The notes under the pieces were generated by a model. The model made no database searches, was not told the DNA's origin, and was given only the letters and a program-made list of their open reading frames with translations. Of a stretch of DNA of 64,000 nt, positions 18,799 through 27,931 are shown one piece after another (within the stretch, counting starts at the first letter, position 1; each line of letters opens with the position of its first letter). A program made the translations under genes and the position numbers. Source of the stretch: Phycisphaerae bacterium (GTDB lineage Bacteria; Planctomycetota; Phycisphaerae; UBA1845; Fen-1342); NCBI GenBank assembly GCA_028279405.1, contig JANQNU010000087.1:205040-269039 (forward strand), in the 5' to 3' direction.

Positions 18799-19158
18799 GG
18801 GATCCTCCAGCGATCGGGCCATCGGCCGAAGCGCGTCACGCTCGCAAAGACACAGATCCGGCGCGCCCGAGGGCAGAACTGCGGCCTGGGTCGGAGAGGC
18901 GCGCGTCGCGAGACGAGTATCAGACGGGGAGAGCGCAGCCGATGCCTCGGACTGGCAACCCGCCCCCGGACGGTATCGAGAATGTTGTACCGCAGTACAA
19001 CAGAATGAAAATCATGCCGCAACCGCTCATAATATTCAATCGAATACCGGCCGCAGGTGGCCTTTCGGGCAGCCAATGGGTGCTGACGCGAGCCTTCCAC
19101 CGTGTGCATCGTGAGCGGTCGTGCGGTTGTCCGTTTCTGCGTACGTGAGGAGGAATCC
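18799..19158. other. Divergent intergenic region with an inverted repeat
   Basis: No gene is supported. It separates the minus-strand triple amidohydrolase from the plus-strand oxidoreductase, so it must carry both promoters. It holds the inverted repeat at 18984-19001 and an A/T-richer stretch around 19005-19045. The frame open upstream of each gene is discounted because good ribosome sites sit at 18798 and 19159. Confidence 0.5.
18984..19001. promoter_or_regulatory. Candidate operator: perfect 7-bp inverted repeat
   Basis: GTTGTAC-CGCA-GTACAAC, an 18-bp dyad centred in the divergent region, about 185 bp from the amidohydrolase start and 160 bp from the oxidoreductase start. The size and symmetry suit a dimeric repressor. 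No T run follows, so it is not a terminator. Confidence 0.4.
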
Positions 19159-20310
19159 GTGAGTGACAGTCGCCAGCTGCGCATGGGTATGGTCGGTGGC
19201 GGGGAAGGGGCTTTCATCGGGGCCGTGCATCGCGCCGCCGCGCGGTTCGACGACGAGGCTTGTCTGGTCGCGGGCGCGTTCTCGTCGACGGCGGACAAGT
19301 CGCGTGCTTCGGGCCGGGCGCTCGGCGTTGCGGACGATCGGGCATACGGCTCGTGGGAGGAGATGCTCGCGCGGGAGAGCGCTCTACCAGAGCACGAGCG
19401 GATCGACTTCGTCAGCATCGTGGTTCCCAATCATTTGCATTTCCCGGTGGCGCGAGCGTTCACCGACGCCGGGATTCACGTGATCTGCGACAAGCCGTTG
19501 GTGCATACGAGCGCCGAGGCGCGGCAGCTGGCGGATTTGGTCGCAGCTCGCCGTACGGTCTTCGCGGTCACGTACAACTACTCGGGATATCCGCTGGTCA
19601 AGCAGGCGCGGCACCTGGTCACGTCAGGGGCGCTCGGCGATGTTCGCAAGATCGTCGTCGCGTACTACCAAGGCTGGTTGACCACCGCGCTGGAGGAGCA
19701 GGGTCACAAGCAGGCGGCGTGGCGGACCGATCCGGAACGTGCCGGTGCGGGGGCGATCGGCGACATCGGTTCGCACGCCGAGCAATTGGCGCGCTACGTG
19801 ACCGGTTCCCGCGTGCGCGAACTTTGCGCCGACGTTCACACATTCGTCCCCGGCCGACGGATCGACGATGACGTCAGCGTGCTGCTGCGATTCGACAACG
19901 GTGCTCGCGGCACGCTCGTCGCGTCACAGGTGTGCACGGGGAGCGAGAACGATCTGCAACTGTCCGTTTGGGGTACGCAAGGGCGACTGCGCTGGCGTCA
20001 GGAGGAACCCAACGCACTGCTGGTGTCATCGACAAGCGGTGTCGAGCAGATTTGGCGCCGCGGCAACGACGCGCTGTGCGACGCGGCGCGCAATGCGACG
20101 CGCTTACCGCCGGGGCATCCCGAGGCGTTCCATGAAGCGTTCGCGAATGTGTACCGCAACGCATTCGCGGCGATCCGCGCCGATGCCGGTGGCCTCGACG
20201 CCGGTCGGACGTACGATTTTCCCGACGTCCAGGACGGTGCGGTCGGCGTCCGCTTCATCGAGACCACGCTAGCGAGCGGCGCCAGCGACCGGAAATGGAC
20301 GCCGATGTGA
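19159..20310 (+). CDS. Gfo/Idh/MocA family NAD(P)-dependent oxidoreductase, 383 aa
   Basis: The N-terminal Rossmann fold shows GMVGGGEGAFIGAVHRAA. The family dinucleotide/catalytic region shows VSIVVPNHLHFPVARAFTDAG followed by ICDKPLVHT, equivalent to the EKP motif but with Asp-Lys-Pro. GAGAIGDIGSHAEQLARYVTG carries the conserved Gly-x-His of the C-terminal substrate domain. Members oxidise or epimerise sugars and inositols; the substrate here cannot be assigned. GTG 19159 is preceded by AGGAGG at 5-nt spacing. The next gene is convergent after about 47 bp. Confidence 0.93.
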   Translation: MSDSRQLRMGMVGGGEGAFIGAVHRAAARFDDEACLVAGAFSSTADKSRASGRALGVADDRAYGSWEEMLARESALPEHERIDFVSIVVPNHLHFPVARAFTDAGIHVICDKPLVHTSAEARQLADLVAARRTVFAVTYNYSGYPLVKQARHLVTSGALGDVRKIVVAYYQGWLTTALEEQGHKQAAWRTDPERAGAGAIGDIGSHAEQLARYVTGSRVRELCADVHTFVPGRRIDDDVSVLLRFDNGARGTLVASQVCTGSENDLQLSVWGTQGRLRWRQEEPNALLVSSTSGVEQIWRRGNDALCDAARNATRLPPGHPEAFHEAFANVYRNAFAAIRADAGGLDAGRTYDFPDVQDGAVGVRFIETTLASGASDRKWTPM

Positions 20311-20357
20311 CTGTACGTTCCTTTCAAAGAACGCACCGACGTCGCAGAATGCGGCGC

Positions 20358-21233
20358 TTACGATAGCGCGTCGGAGCCTTGCAGTCGTTGTTGGACGGAG
20401 CGGATCGTCCAGGTTACCCAACTCCAGACGCCGAGATTGATCAGGAGGCCGAAGGCTTCGATCGGTTCGATTCCGTTGAATTGCGCCAGGGTCGGCACCA
20501 GCTTGTGCAGCGTGAGCAGGCCGAAGGTCGCGATCGGGCTGGCCGCCAGCACGACGATCGCGATCAGCTTGTGCGGCATCCGTCGAAAAACCGGCGTCTT
20601 CTTGGAGTCGCTCAGCATCACGATCAGCAGTGCTGCTCCAATCGCCGAGTCCACCCCGATATAGGAAATAAGATTTTCGGACCCAGAGAGGCAAAGCAGC
20701 GGCAAGCAGGCCAGGGCCGCGAGCAGCCCGAGGAAGCCCGGGCCGGATTCGGTCTTGCCCTCCGCTGCGTAGTAGCAGGCGGTCCCAGCGAGGGCGATCT
20801 GCAGGAACCGTGCGATATGTGAGAACCCAGGGATCGGCGCCCAGAGCTTCAGGAAGAGACAGGCCGCACAGAGCCAGACCGCCCGCTCGAAGCGCGCCGG
20901 TTCGGCCGTTTCGAACCACCGCTCCAGCGTCTCGCGGTCATGGTCCTGGCCGCATTCTGAACAACGGTACCCACTGGACGGTTCGAGCGGATAGCCGCAA
21001 GCCAGGCAGCAGTAGAAGGGATCCAGCGTGTCGGCCTGCTCGGATTCCGCAGACGCCGATGCGGGTGGCGGCGGTGGCGGTACGGCCGGTTGGACGCGAG
21101 GCGGCAGGTTCAGCGGTTCGACGCTGTACACTTCGTCATCGGCCGCGTTGCGCGGTCGCTGATCGGCTGCGGCCAGGTAGTCCGCAGGGTCGATGTACTC
21201 GTCTTCCGGGCCGCGGGGCGGTTGCGATGACAT
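20358..21233 (-). CDS. Zinc-ribbon multi-pass membrane protein, 291 aa
   Basis: The acidic/proline-rich N-terminus (VQPAVPPPPPPASASAE) is followed by a four-Cys ribbon (CCLACGYPLEPSSGYRCSECG) and six or so hydrophobic helices (AVWLCAACLFLKLWAPI, FLQIALAGTACYYAA, FLGLLAALACLPLLCL, AIGAALLIVML, LIAIVVLAASPIATFGLL, AFGLLINLGVWSWVTW). Function unknown. The architecture resembles 6078-6584. The start at 21233 was chosen because upstream sequence in frame is arginine- and cysteine-rich noise. The gene is convergent with the oxidoreductase. Confidence 0.78.
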   Translation of the reverse strand: MSSQPPRGPEDEYIDPADYLAAADQRPRNAADDEVYSVEPLNLPPRVQPAVPPPPPPASASAESEQADTLDPFYCCLACGYPLEPSSGYRCSECGQDHDRETLERWFETAEPARFERAVWLCAACLFLKLWAPIPGFSHIARFLQIALAGTACYYAAEGKTESGPGFLGLLAALACLPLLCLSGSENLISYIGVDSAIGAALLIVMLSDSKKTPVFRRMPHKLIAIVVLAASPIATFGLLTLHKLVPTLAQFNGIEPIEAFGLLINLGVWSWVTWTIRSVQQRLQGSDALS

Positions 21234-21738
21234 ACGGGACAAGTATACCCGATCGCGCTTCGACAGTCGGTTACACAATCCGTGCGGCTTTCGAAGGCTC
21301 GTGACTGACGGCATGCACGGTTCGCCGGGCTGAACGCCGGTGCCGCAGTGTGGCAAATGGCGCGCGCGGCCACCGTCGAGCTTCGGCGTTCGGATGGCAT
21401 GTTCAGCCATGAGTGAAACGGTTTTAGGCTTTGCAAGACGGTCGTTCGGTTGCGGTGTGGATGGCTGGCGCCTACCATTGGATCGTTCGGTCGGGCTTCT
21501 GCCGCGGCGCGGCGGTTGAAGCGACTGATGGCCTTGATGTGGGTTTGTCGCAAGTCGCTTGCGTGACATATCAGGTCGGGACACCGTGGCTTCCGCGGCA
21601 AACCGAAGAGAGATTCGATTCCTCCGATCGCTGACCAAACGATGCCAGGATGGCACCCCAGCGCCGGGCAGCCCGTTGGGCGCGGTTTCGTCGCGTGCCG
21701 CCTGCGGTGCGCGGCAATTCGACGCAAAGGAGTTCAAG
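21234..21738. other. Divergent intergenic region of about 500 bp
   Basis: No gene, RNA or repeat could be supported here. Short frames (for example 21431-21634) have no ribosome site and no recognisable sequence. It must contain the promoters for the membrane protein and for the basic-protein/desaturase pair. Confidence 0.4.
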
Positions 21739-21930
21739 ATGGCCAAGAAGCGACCGTCTGTCCAGAAACGGCAACGTGAGTACGAAAAACGGCAGCGGGA
21801 GTTTGCCAAGGCCGCACGGGCTGCTGAAAAGCGGCAGCGTCGGCTCGACCGCGCTCAGGCTTCGAGCGATGCGTCGGCGAGTGTCGAGGAGATGAGTGAA
21901 CCACGCGATCGAAGCGGAGATCTCGAATGA
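21739..21930 (+). CDS. Small highly basic helical protein, 63 aa, coupled to the desaturase
   Basis: AAAGGAG lies just ahead of ATG 21739. The sequence is dominated by Lys, Arg and Glu in a heptad-like pattern (QKRQREYEKRQREFAKAAR, AEKRQRRLDRAQ), predicting one long charged helix, with an acidic Ser-rich tail. The stop overlaps the desaturase start (ATGA at 21927-21930). Function unknown; it could bind nucleic acid or membrane surfaces. The strong ribosome site and coupling argue that it is real. Confidence 0.7.
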   Translation: MAKKRPSVQKRQREYEKRQREFAKAARAAEKRQRRLDRAQASSDASASVEEMSEPRDRSGDLE

Positions 21931-22889
21931 ACTCGGCTGGAACCGGACTGATTGGCAACACCATCGTTCAGGTGGACGCAGCGGCTGAATTGATCCCTCC
22001 GATCTCGGCTGCTCAGCGAATCGCTACGTTGTTGACTGTCATCTTGCCCATGCTCAGCGTCATTGTCGCCATCTACGGCTTCTGGGGCTGGGGTTTCTCG
22101 TGGGTCGACCTGGGCCTGCTGATCTCCATGTATGCGGCTACCGGTCTCGGCGTCACGCTCGGTTTTCACCGGCTGTTTACGCACCGTTCGTTCGAGGCCG
22201 TTCGGCCGTTGAAGCTGTTGCTCGCAATCCTGGGTTCGATGTCGGTCGAGGGTTCGGTGTTTCATTGGGTCGCGATGCACCGCCGGCACCATCAGCACAG
22301 CGACCAGGCGGACGACCCGCACTCGCCGCACCGCTTTGGGAACACGTTCTTCGGTGTCATCGGCGGCTGGTGGCATTCGCACGTCGGCTGGCTGTTCACA
22401 CCCGATCCGCCGAACCTGGAGCGCTACGTCGGTGACTTGAAGAAAGACGCGGGGCTCGTGCGAATCGATCGGCTGTTCGTACTGTGGGTGCTGCTCGGTC
22501 TCGCGATTCCGGCGATTGTCGGCGGCCTGCTCACCTGGAGTTGGTGGGGCGTCTTGCTGGGCTTTCTGTGGGGCGGACTCGTCCGGATCTTTGTCGTCCA
22601 CCACGTGACCTGGAGCATCAACTCGGTGTGCCACATGTGGGGCCAGCGACCGTACCGCAGCCGTGATGAGAGCCGGAACAACGTCATCTTCGGTTTTCTC
22701 TCGTTCGGTGAGGGCTGGCACAACAATCACCATGCCTTCCCGACGTCCGCGCGGCACGGTCTGCACTGGTGGCAGCTCGATATCACCTGGATCGTCATTC
22801 GCGTACTGCAGGTGTGCGGACTGATCTGGCGCGTTCGCGTTCCGACGCCTGAGACGCTCGCCGCGGCGCGCAACGACGTGAAGGGCTGA
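21927..22889 (+). CDS. Acyl-CoA/acyl-lipid delta-9-type fatty acid desaturase, 320 aa
   Basis: An integral membrane di-iron desaturase. All three histidine boxes are present: HRLFTHRSF, HRRHHQHSD and HNNHHAFPTSARHG. Four or more hydrophobic helices surround them (VILPMLSVIVAIYGFWGW, LLISMYAATGLGVTLGF, LWVLLGLAIPAIVGGLL, WWGVLLGFLWGGLVRIF). Members insert a cis double bond into saturated acyl chains and adjust membrane fluidity. Whether the substrate is acyl-CoA or a lipid-bound chain cannot be told from sequence. It is coupled to the small basic protein upstream. A terminator follows at 22966-22990. Confidence 0.93.
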   Translation: MNSAGTGLIGNTIVQVDAAAELIPPISAAQRIATLLTVILPMLSVIVAIYGFWGWGFSWVDLGLLISMYAATGLGVTLGFHRLFTHRSFEAVRPLKLLLAILGSMSVEGSVFHWVAMHRRHHQHSDQADDPHSPHRFGNTFFGVIGGWWHSHVGWLFTPDPPNLERYVGDLKKDAGLVRIDRLFVLWVLLGLAIPAIVGGLLTWSWWGVLLGFLWGGLVRIFVVHHVTWSINSVCHMWGQRPYRSRDESRNNVIFGFLSFGEGWHNNHHAFPTSARHGLHWWQLDITWIVIRVLQVCGLIWRVRVPTPETLAAARNDVKG

Positions 22890-22965
22890 CGGCCGGCTCG
22901 ATCATTCGCTGACGCACCCGTCCTCCGCCCCTGGAAGGGTGGGGCGCCACGGCCGTTGGCAGGGG

Positions 22966-22990
22966 GGCCGTGTAACGGCCGCAAGTTTTT
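22966..22990 (+). terminator. Rho-independent terminator after the desaturase
   Basis: GGCCGT-GTA-ACGGCC followed by GCAAG and five T. The stem is short with a three-base loop, about 75 nt after the stop codon. Confidence 0.5.
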
Positions 22991-23024
22991 CAGAGTTTGC
23001 TGGATTGACCCCGCGGCTACCGAT

Positions 23025-24071
23025 CTAGAGCGGTTCGTCGATTGGCGCCTGGCGGGTGAGGCGCAGCGCGCGCCGGCCACGGTACTGTCCCGGGAGGCCG
23101 GCGAATTTGTTCTTGCCGTGAATCTGCACGATCATTTCCCGCCCGACACGTTTGTCGAGTTGGATCACGTCGCCGGGCCGTAGCTGGCGGAACTCGCTCA
23201 TGCTGAGCGACGCCTGACCCAGAAAAGCGGTCAACTCCACCTTCGAATGGGTCAGGTTGCGGTAGATGCGACGCTGTTGCACGTCCGACGCACCCTTCGG
23301 TCGGTAGCCGAACCACGACTGCGTGGTCAGTTTGCTGAGCACGGACTCGATCGTGTTGAAGGGGATGCACATGCTCATGGTGCCCGCGCACGAGCCCATC
23401 TTGATCTCGAACGTGATGAACACGACGACTTCGGTGGGTGCGACAATGTGTACCAGTTGCGGGTTGGCCTCGTGTTCGACTACCTGGAACTTGGCGCTGA
23501 CCAGTGTGTGCCAGACCTCCGAGAGGTGCTCGAGCGCGCGTTCGATGATACGGTTCATCAGCCGCCATTCGATCGAGGTCAGCGGGCGTTGCGGGATGTG
23601 CAACTCCGAGGCGGCGCCGCCGAGCAGCCGATCGATGATCGGGTAGACGATCAGCGGGCTGATCTCGAGGCACATCTGACCTTCGAGCGGCGGGGCCTGC
23701 ACGATCACGAAGCAGGTCGGGTTCGGGAGCGAATGAATGAACTCGCTGTACGTGAGTTGCTCGACGCCGACCACCCGCACATCCATGATCGTTCTCAGGA
23801 TGCCCGAAAGCGTCGCGCCGAAATTGCGCGCGAACCCGTCGTGAATCGAGCCCAGCGCCCGGATATGGTCTTTGCTGACACGTTCCGGCCGCTTGAAATC
23901 GTACGCGCTTACCGGCAGACGCGGCCGCTCCGGCTCGGCGAACCGCTGCTCGTCGGCGGCTGCGGTCGGCTCTCCGGCGCCAGCGTCGTCTCCTCCGCCG
24001 CCCTCGTCGGTGTCCGCCTGGACCGATGCGAGTAACGCTTCAATTTCGCTTTGGTCGAGTACTTCGGACAT
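23025..24071 (-). CDS. fliM: Flagellar motor switch protein FliM, 348 aa
   Basis: FliM forms the C-ring middle and binds phospho-CheY. The N-terminal CheY-binding segment is intact (VLDQSEIEALLASV), followed by an acidic Gly-rich linker. The CheC-like middle domain has DFKRPERVSKDHIRALGSIH, LTYSEFIHSLPNPT and GGAASEL. The C-terminal SpoA/FliN-like domain ends with LRPGDVIQLDKRVGREMIVQIHGKNKF. The start at 24071 gives the family's usual N-terminus; the frame upstream is not FliM-like. No other flagellar gene is in the window, so it is detached from the usual fliLMNOPQR order. It sits immediately downstream of fabG on the same strand (about 157 bp gap). Confidence 0.95.
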   Translation of the reverse strand: MSEVLDQSEIEALLASVQADTDEGGGGDDAGAGEPTAAADEQRFAEPERPRLPVSAYDFKRPERVSKDHIRALGSIHDGFARNFGATLSGILRTIMDVRVVGVEQLTYSEFIHSLPNPTCFVIVQAPPLEGQMCLEISPLIVYPIIDRLLGGAASELHIPQRPLTSIEWRLMNRIIERALEHLSEVWHTLVSAKFQVVEHEANPQLVHIVAPTEVVVFITFEIKMGSCAGTMSMCIPFNTIESVLSKLTTQSWFGYRPKGASDVQQRRIYRNLTHSKVELTAFLGQASLSMSEFRQLRPGDVIQLDKRVGREMIVQIHGKNKFAGLPGQYRGRRALRLTRQAPIDEPL

Positions 24072-24228
24072 TGGACCCTGGAACCGATGCTGCACACGAC
24101 GCGCAGTTTCGGCGCTTGGCTGGCGTCCAGCGGCTCGGTCGGCATCCATGCCGACGCTATCGAGTCCATCGGTGCGTTGTCCAGGTGGCTTGATAGCGTG
24201 CGGTTAGCAGGCGCAAGAAGGGCCGCCG

Positions 24229-24969
24229 CTAGGTGTGCAGTCCGCCGTCCACGACAAAGGTCTGGCCGGTAATGTAGCTGGCGCCCGGGCCCGCGAGGAA
24301 CGTGCAGACGCTGGCGATCTCTTCCGGGCGGCCCATGCGTTGCAAAGGGATGTGCTTCTGAACTTCCGTCTTGAGCTTGTCCGGCAGGACGTCGGTCATG
24401 TCGGTCTCGATGAAACCCGGAGCGACCGCGTTGACCGTCACGCCGCGCTTGCCGACCTCTTTCGCAAGCGACTTGGTGATGCCGATCAGTCCGGCTTTCG
24501 CCGCCGCATAGTTGGCCTGACCAGCGTTGCCGGCGATGCCGGTGATGCTCGTGATGTTGATGATCCGGCCGCGCCGGGCGCGGATCATATGCCGGATCGC
24601 CGACCGGCATAGTCGAAAAGCGCCGCGCAGGTTGGTGTCGATCACCTCGTCGAACTGCTCGTCCTCCATACTCATCAGCAGCCCGTCACGGGTGATTCCG
24701 GCGTTGTTGATCAGCACGTCGATCTTACCGGTGGCCGCGGCGCATTCCTCCACCAGCCGCTCGATCGACTGCGGGTCAGTCACGTCCAACGCGATGGGCG
24801 TGATCTTGCCGTCGGTTTCGCCTGCCTCGCTGACCCAGGAGTGGATTCGGTCGACATTGCGGGCGGCGGCGAAAACCTGTGCTCCGTGACGCGCCAGGTC
24901 GAGGCAGATGGCCTGCCCGATCCCGCGCGAGCCGCCGGTTACGATTGCGATCTGGTCTTTCAATGTCAT
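24229..24969 (-). CDS. fabG: 3-oxoacyl-[ACP] reductase FabG, 246 aa
   Basis: A short-chain dehydrogenase for the NADPH-dependent reduction of 3-oxoacyl-ACP in type II fatty acid synthesis. The cofactor motif is [12 protein letters not shown], then [13 protein letters not shown], the catalytic Ser in [14 protein letters not shown], and [10 protein letters not shown] with Tyr and Lys. The end VDGGLHT is typical. ATG 24969 is preferred; GTG 24978 would add three residues. The gene is last in rpmF-plsX-fabH-fabD-fabG. The acpP gene that commonly follows fabG is absent. Confidence 0.93.
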   Translation of the reverse strand: MTLKDQIAIVTGGSRGIGQAICLDLARHGAQVFAAARNVDRIHSWVSEAGETDGKITPIALDVTDPQSIERLVEECAAATGKIDVLINNAGITRDGLLMSMEDEQFDEVIDTNLRGAFRLCRSAIRHMIRARRGRIINITSITGIAGNAGQANYAAAKAGLIGITKSLAKEVGKRGVTVNAVAPGFIETDMTDVLPDKLKTEVQKHIPLQRMGRPEEIASVCTFLAGPGASYITGQTFVVDGGLHT

Positions 24970-25001
24970 CAGGGTCACCGTGCTGCGGCGTCGCCGCCGC
25001 G

Positions 25002-25922
25002 CTAGGGGTTCAAGTCGTCGGCTTTGCTGAGATTGGTGGTCTTCGCGGAACGGTCAATCTTGCGCATCAGGCCGGTCAACACGCGATTCGGACCGATCTC
25101 GTAGAATGCGCGGCAGCCGTCGGCGACCAGTCGCTCCACGCACGCCTGCCATCGAACCGGGTTGTATACTTGCAGATAAAGCGATTCTCGAATCGCGTCG
25201 GGATCCGTGTGGTACTCGGCGTCGACATTCGCGATCACGCGGCAGGTCGGTTTTGCGAACGCTGCCGTCGCCAGCGTTTCGCGAAACGCCTCCGCCGCGG
25301 GTTTCATTAGTGCGCTGTGAAACGCTCCTGCGACCTTCAGCGGGATGGCACGTCCGCCGAACTCGTCGGCGAGCGCCGCTGCCGCCTCGCATGCCGCTCG
25401 GTCGCCGGAGATGACAATCTGCCCCGGACAATTGAAATTGGCCGGTGAAAGGCGGCCCTGATCGGCAACGCGCTCACACAGCGCCAGGGCCTTCTCTTCA
25501 TCCAGTCCCATCAACGAGACCATCCCGCCCGGAGCGGCCTCGGCCGACTGCTGCATCAACTGGCCTCGACGATAGACGAGCCGCAGGGCATCCTCGAAGC
25601 CGAGCGCGCCCGCCAAGTGCAATGCTGAGTATTCCCCGAGGCTCAGGCCGCCCATGGCTGCGAATTGGTCGGCCCGGACGACGTGCGCGTCTACGGCAGC
25701 TCGGAACAGCGCCACGCTCGTCGTGAAAATCGCCGGCTGCTGAATGTCCGTGGCGCCGAGCTTGTCCTCGGGGCCCTCGAAGCACAGTTGCGACAACGGA
25801 AACCCGAGTACGGCGTCTGCTTGAGCAAAGACGTCCGCCGCCGCCGAAAACCGATCCGCGACGTCGCGTCCCATTCCAACCTGTTGCGCCCCTTGGCCCG
25901 GATAGATCGCCGCTTCGCTCAT
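25002..25922 (-). CDS. fabD: Malonyl-CoA:ACP transacylase FabD, 306 aa
   Basis: Transfers the malonyl group from CoA to ACP. The N-terminus reads [12 protein letters not shown], the nucleophile elbow is [11 protein letters not shown] (Ser nucleophile, with Leu where many homologues have His), and the catalytic His is in AGAFHSALM. Asn-rich [12 protein letters not shown] is also typical. ATG 25922 overlaps the fabH stop (ATGA), showing coupling; the in-frame GTG-type extension to 25949 lies inside fabH. Length is normal for the family (about 305-310). Confidence 0.94.
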   Translation of the reverse strand: MSEAAIYPGQGAQQVGMGRDVADRFSAAADVFAQADAVLGFPLSQLCFEGPEDKLGATDIQQPAIFTTSVALFRAAVDAHVVRADQFAAMGGLSLGEYSALHLAGALGFEDALRLVYRRGQLMQQSAEAAPGGMVSLMGLDEEKALALCERVADQGRLSPANFNCPGQIVISGDRAACEAAAALADEFGGRAIPLKVAGAFHSALMKPAAEAFRETLATAAFAKPTCRVIANVDAEYHTDPDAIRESLYLQVYNPVRWQACVERLVADGCRAFYEIGPNRVLTGLMRKIDRSAKTTNLSKADDLNP

Positions 25923-26914
25923 CAGACCCTCAACAGTGCCGTGCCCCATGTCAGCCCGGCCCCGAACGCGATCAGCATCACGTAGTCACCCGGCTTGATC
26001 CGCCCGTCAGTGACCGCTTCGTGATACGCGACCGGCACCGAGGCGGCGGAGGTGTTTCCATATCGATCAATGTTGATCACGACCCGACTCAGCGGAAAAC
26101 CGAGCTTCTCGCACGCGGACTCGATGATCCGCAGATTGGACTGGTGGGGCACGACCAGCGCGATTTGGTCGACCGTCACACCCGCATCTTCGATCGCTTG
26201 CTTCATCTGCTGCTGCATCTTAGTGACCGCGAAGCGATACACCTCACGGCCGTTCATCCGGATGTAGTGCAACCGCTCGTTGACCGTGCGGTTCGTCGCG
26301 GGTTCCTTCGAGCCGCCGGCCGGGACCCAGATCGACATCGCCTGGCTGCCGTCGGCGCCCATCGAAGCCGCGTACACGCCGCGCTCGGGATCGTCGGTCC
26401 GCGCCAGGATCGCGGCGCCGGCCGCGTCGCCAAACAGAATCGAGGTCCCGCGGTCCTCGTAGTCCGTCATCCGTGACATGCAGTCGACGCCGACCACCAG
26501 CACGCGGTTGGCCATACCCGAATGGATGTACTGCGATGCCGACAGGAACGCCCAGGTGAAACCGGTGCACGCCGACACGTGATCAAACGCGGGGACGTGC
26601 CCGCAGCCCAAAGCCGCCTGCAACTCACACGCGGTCGATGGCAGGACGTGCTCCGGCGTGATGGTGGCGCATATGATCAGGTCGATATCGGACGGCGCCA
26701 GCCCCGCGCGCTCCAATGCCCCCTCCGACGCCTGCCGCGCCAACTGCAATGTACTTTCGTTCTCGACCGTCAGGCGTCTTTCGCGGATTCCGGTGCGCTG
26801 CTGGATCCACTCGTCGTTGGTGTCCAACCGTTCTGCGAAGTCGTCATTGGTCATCACGCGTGAGCCGGTTCGGATTCCGGTCCCGACGATTTCCACCGGC
26901 CAGCGCACCTTCAT
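25922..26914 (-). CDS. fabH: 3-oxoacyl-[ACP] synthase III FabH, 330 aa
   Basis: Initiates fatty acid synthesis by condensing acetyl-CoA with malonyl-ACP. The start reads VEIVGTGIRTGSRVMTNDDF, with NDEWIQQRTGIRERR. The catalytic Cys is in SACTGFTWAF, His in VVPHQSNLRII and Asn in YGNTSAAS. It starts at ATG 26914, whose first bases overlap the plsX stop, and ends overlapping fabD, so the three genes are tightly coupled. Confidence 0.95.
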   Translation of the reverse strand: MKVRWPVEIVGTGIRTGSRVMTNDDFAERLDTNDEWIQQRTGIRERRLTVENESTLQLARQASEGALERAGLAPSDIDLIICATITPEHVLPSTACELQAALGCGHVPAFDHVSACTGFTWAFLSASQYIHSGMANRVLVVGVDCMSRMTDYEDRGTSILFGDAAGAAILARTDDPERGVYAASMGADGSQAMSIWVPAGGSKEPATNRTVNERLHYIRMNGREVYRFAVTKMQQQMKQAIEDAGVTVDQIALVVPHQSNLRIIESACEKLGFPLSRVVINIDRYGNTSAASVPVAYHEAVTDGRIKPGDYVMLIAFGAGLTWGTALLRV

Positions 26915-27924
26915 GCAGACTCCTTCTCGTCCTGGTGCAACGCGAGCCGCTGCGCGATCACCTGATTGAGGTTCGCGTGGTCGTACTCCTCCGCAACGCG
27001 AATCGCGTTGCTGATCGCCCGCGCGTCGCTACGCCCATGACAGATGATCGCGATCGTGTTGACCCCCAGGAGCGGAGCCCCGCCGTATTCCGCGAAGTCA
27101 TGCTTCTTCCAGATGCGGTCGACGATCGGTGCGAACGCTTCCGCCAGATCCTCGTTTTCCGCCTTGATCTCGCTGATGATCGTCCGGAACAGCCCCTCGG
27201 CCAAGCCTTCGGTCAGCTTCAGCACCACATTGCCGACAAAACCGTCGCAAATGTAGACGTCAGCATTGCCCGCGAAGATGTCGCGGCCTTCCATGTTGCC
27301 GACGAACTCGACCGCCGGGTCGCCCTTGATCATCTGACGCGCTTCTTTGACCAGCGTATTGCCCTTGGCATCCTCTTCGCCGATGGACACCAAGCCGACG
27401 CGCGGTTTCTCGACGTGAAGAATATACTGCGAGTAAAGGGCCGCCATCCGCGCATATTCGTGCAGATGATGTGACTTGGGCGTTACGTTCGCCCCCACGT
27501 CACAGACCACCACCGGGCCATGGAACGACGGCAGGACCACCGCAATGCCCGGTCGCGAAACCCCTTTGATCGGCCGCAGCCGCAGCTGGCATGCTGCGAC
27601 GAAGGCCCCGGTGTTGCCAGCGGAGATGATCGCGTCGACCTCGCCTTTGCCGGCCTGTTGCGCCAGCCGGGCGATCGTCGAATCACGCTTCTGCCGCAGC
27701 GCTTCGACCGGTGAGTCGTGCATGTCGATCACTTCCGAACAATGCACGATCTCGATTCGCGGGTCATCGAGTCCGATCTCCGAACACTGGCCGCGCACGA
27801 CGTCCTCCGGTCCAAAGAGAACCAGCTGGTCGCCGTCGGACAGGTGTTTCAGGCCGGCCTGCGCACCCCGAATAGTCTCGCGCGGGGCATGATCACCGCC
27901 CATCGCATCGAGCGCGATCCGCAT
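26911..27924 (-). CDS. plsX: Phosphate acyltransferase PlsX, 337 aa
   Basis: Makes acyl-phosphate from acyl-ACP for phospholipid synthesis. It opens with the PlsX signature MRIALDAMGGDHAP, followed by ISAGNTGAFVAAC, VVCDVGANVTPKSHHLHEYA, YICDGFVGNVVLK and APLLGVNTIAIICHGRSDARAI. Length is normal. It lies 7 bp downstream of rpmF and overlaps fabH by 4 nt, the conserved bacterial order. Confidence 0.96.
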   Translation of the reverse strand: MRIALDAMGGDHAPRETIRGAQAGLKHLSDGDQLVLFGPEDVVRGQCSEIGLDDPRIEIVHCSEVIDMHDSPVEALRQKRDSTIARLAQQAGKGEVDAIISAGNTGAFVAACQLRLRPIKGVSRPGIAVVLPSFHGPVVVCDVGANVTPKSHHLHEYARMAALYSQYILHVEKPRVGLVSIGEEDAKGNTLVKEARQMIKGDPAVEFVGNMEGRDIFAGNADVYICDGFVGNVVLKLTEGLAEGLFRTIISEIKAENEDLAEAFAPIVDRIWKKHDFAEYGGAPLLGVNTIAIICHGRSDARAISNAIRVAEEYDHANLNQVIAQRLALHQDEKESA

Positions 27925-27931
27925 GGCCGCC

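Noticed and set aside
23247..24035. Long plus-strand frame antisense to fliM
   Set aside because: Composition is of the GC-rich antisense type (Arg, His, Asp) and fliM is certain on the other strand.
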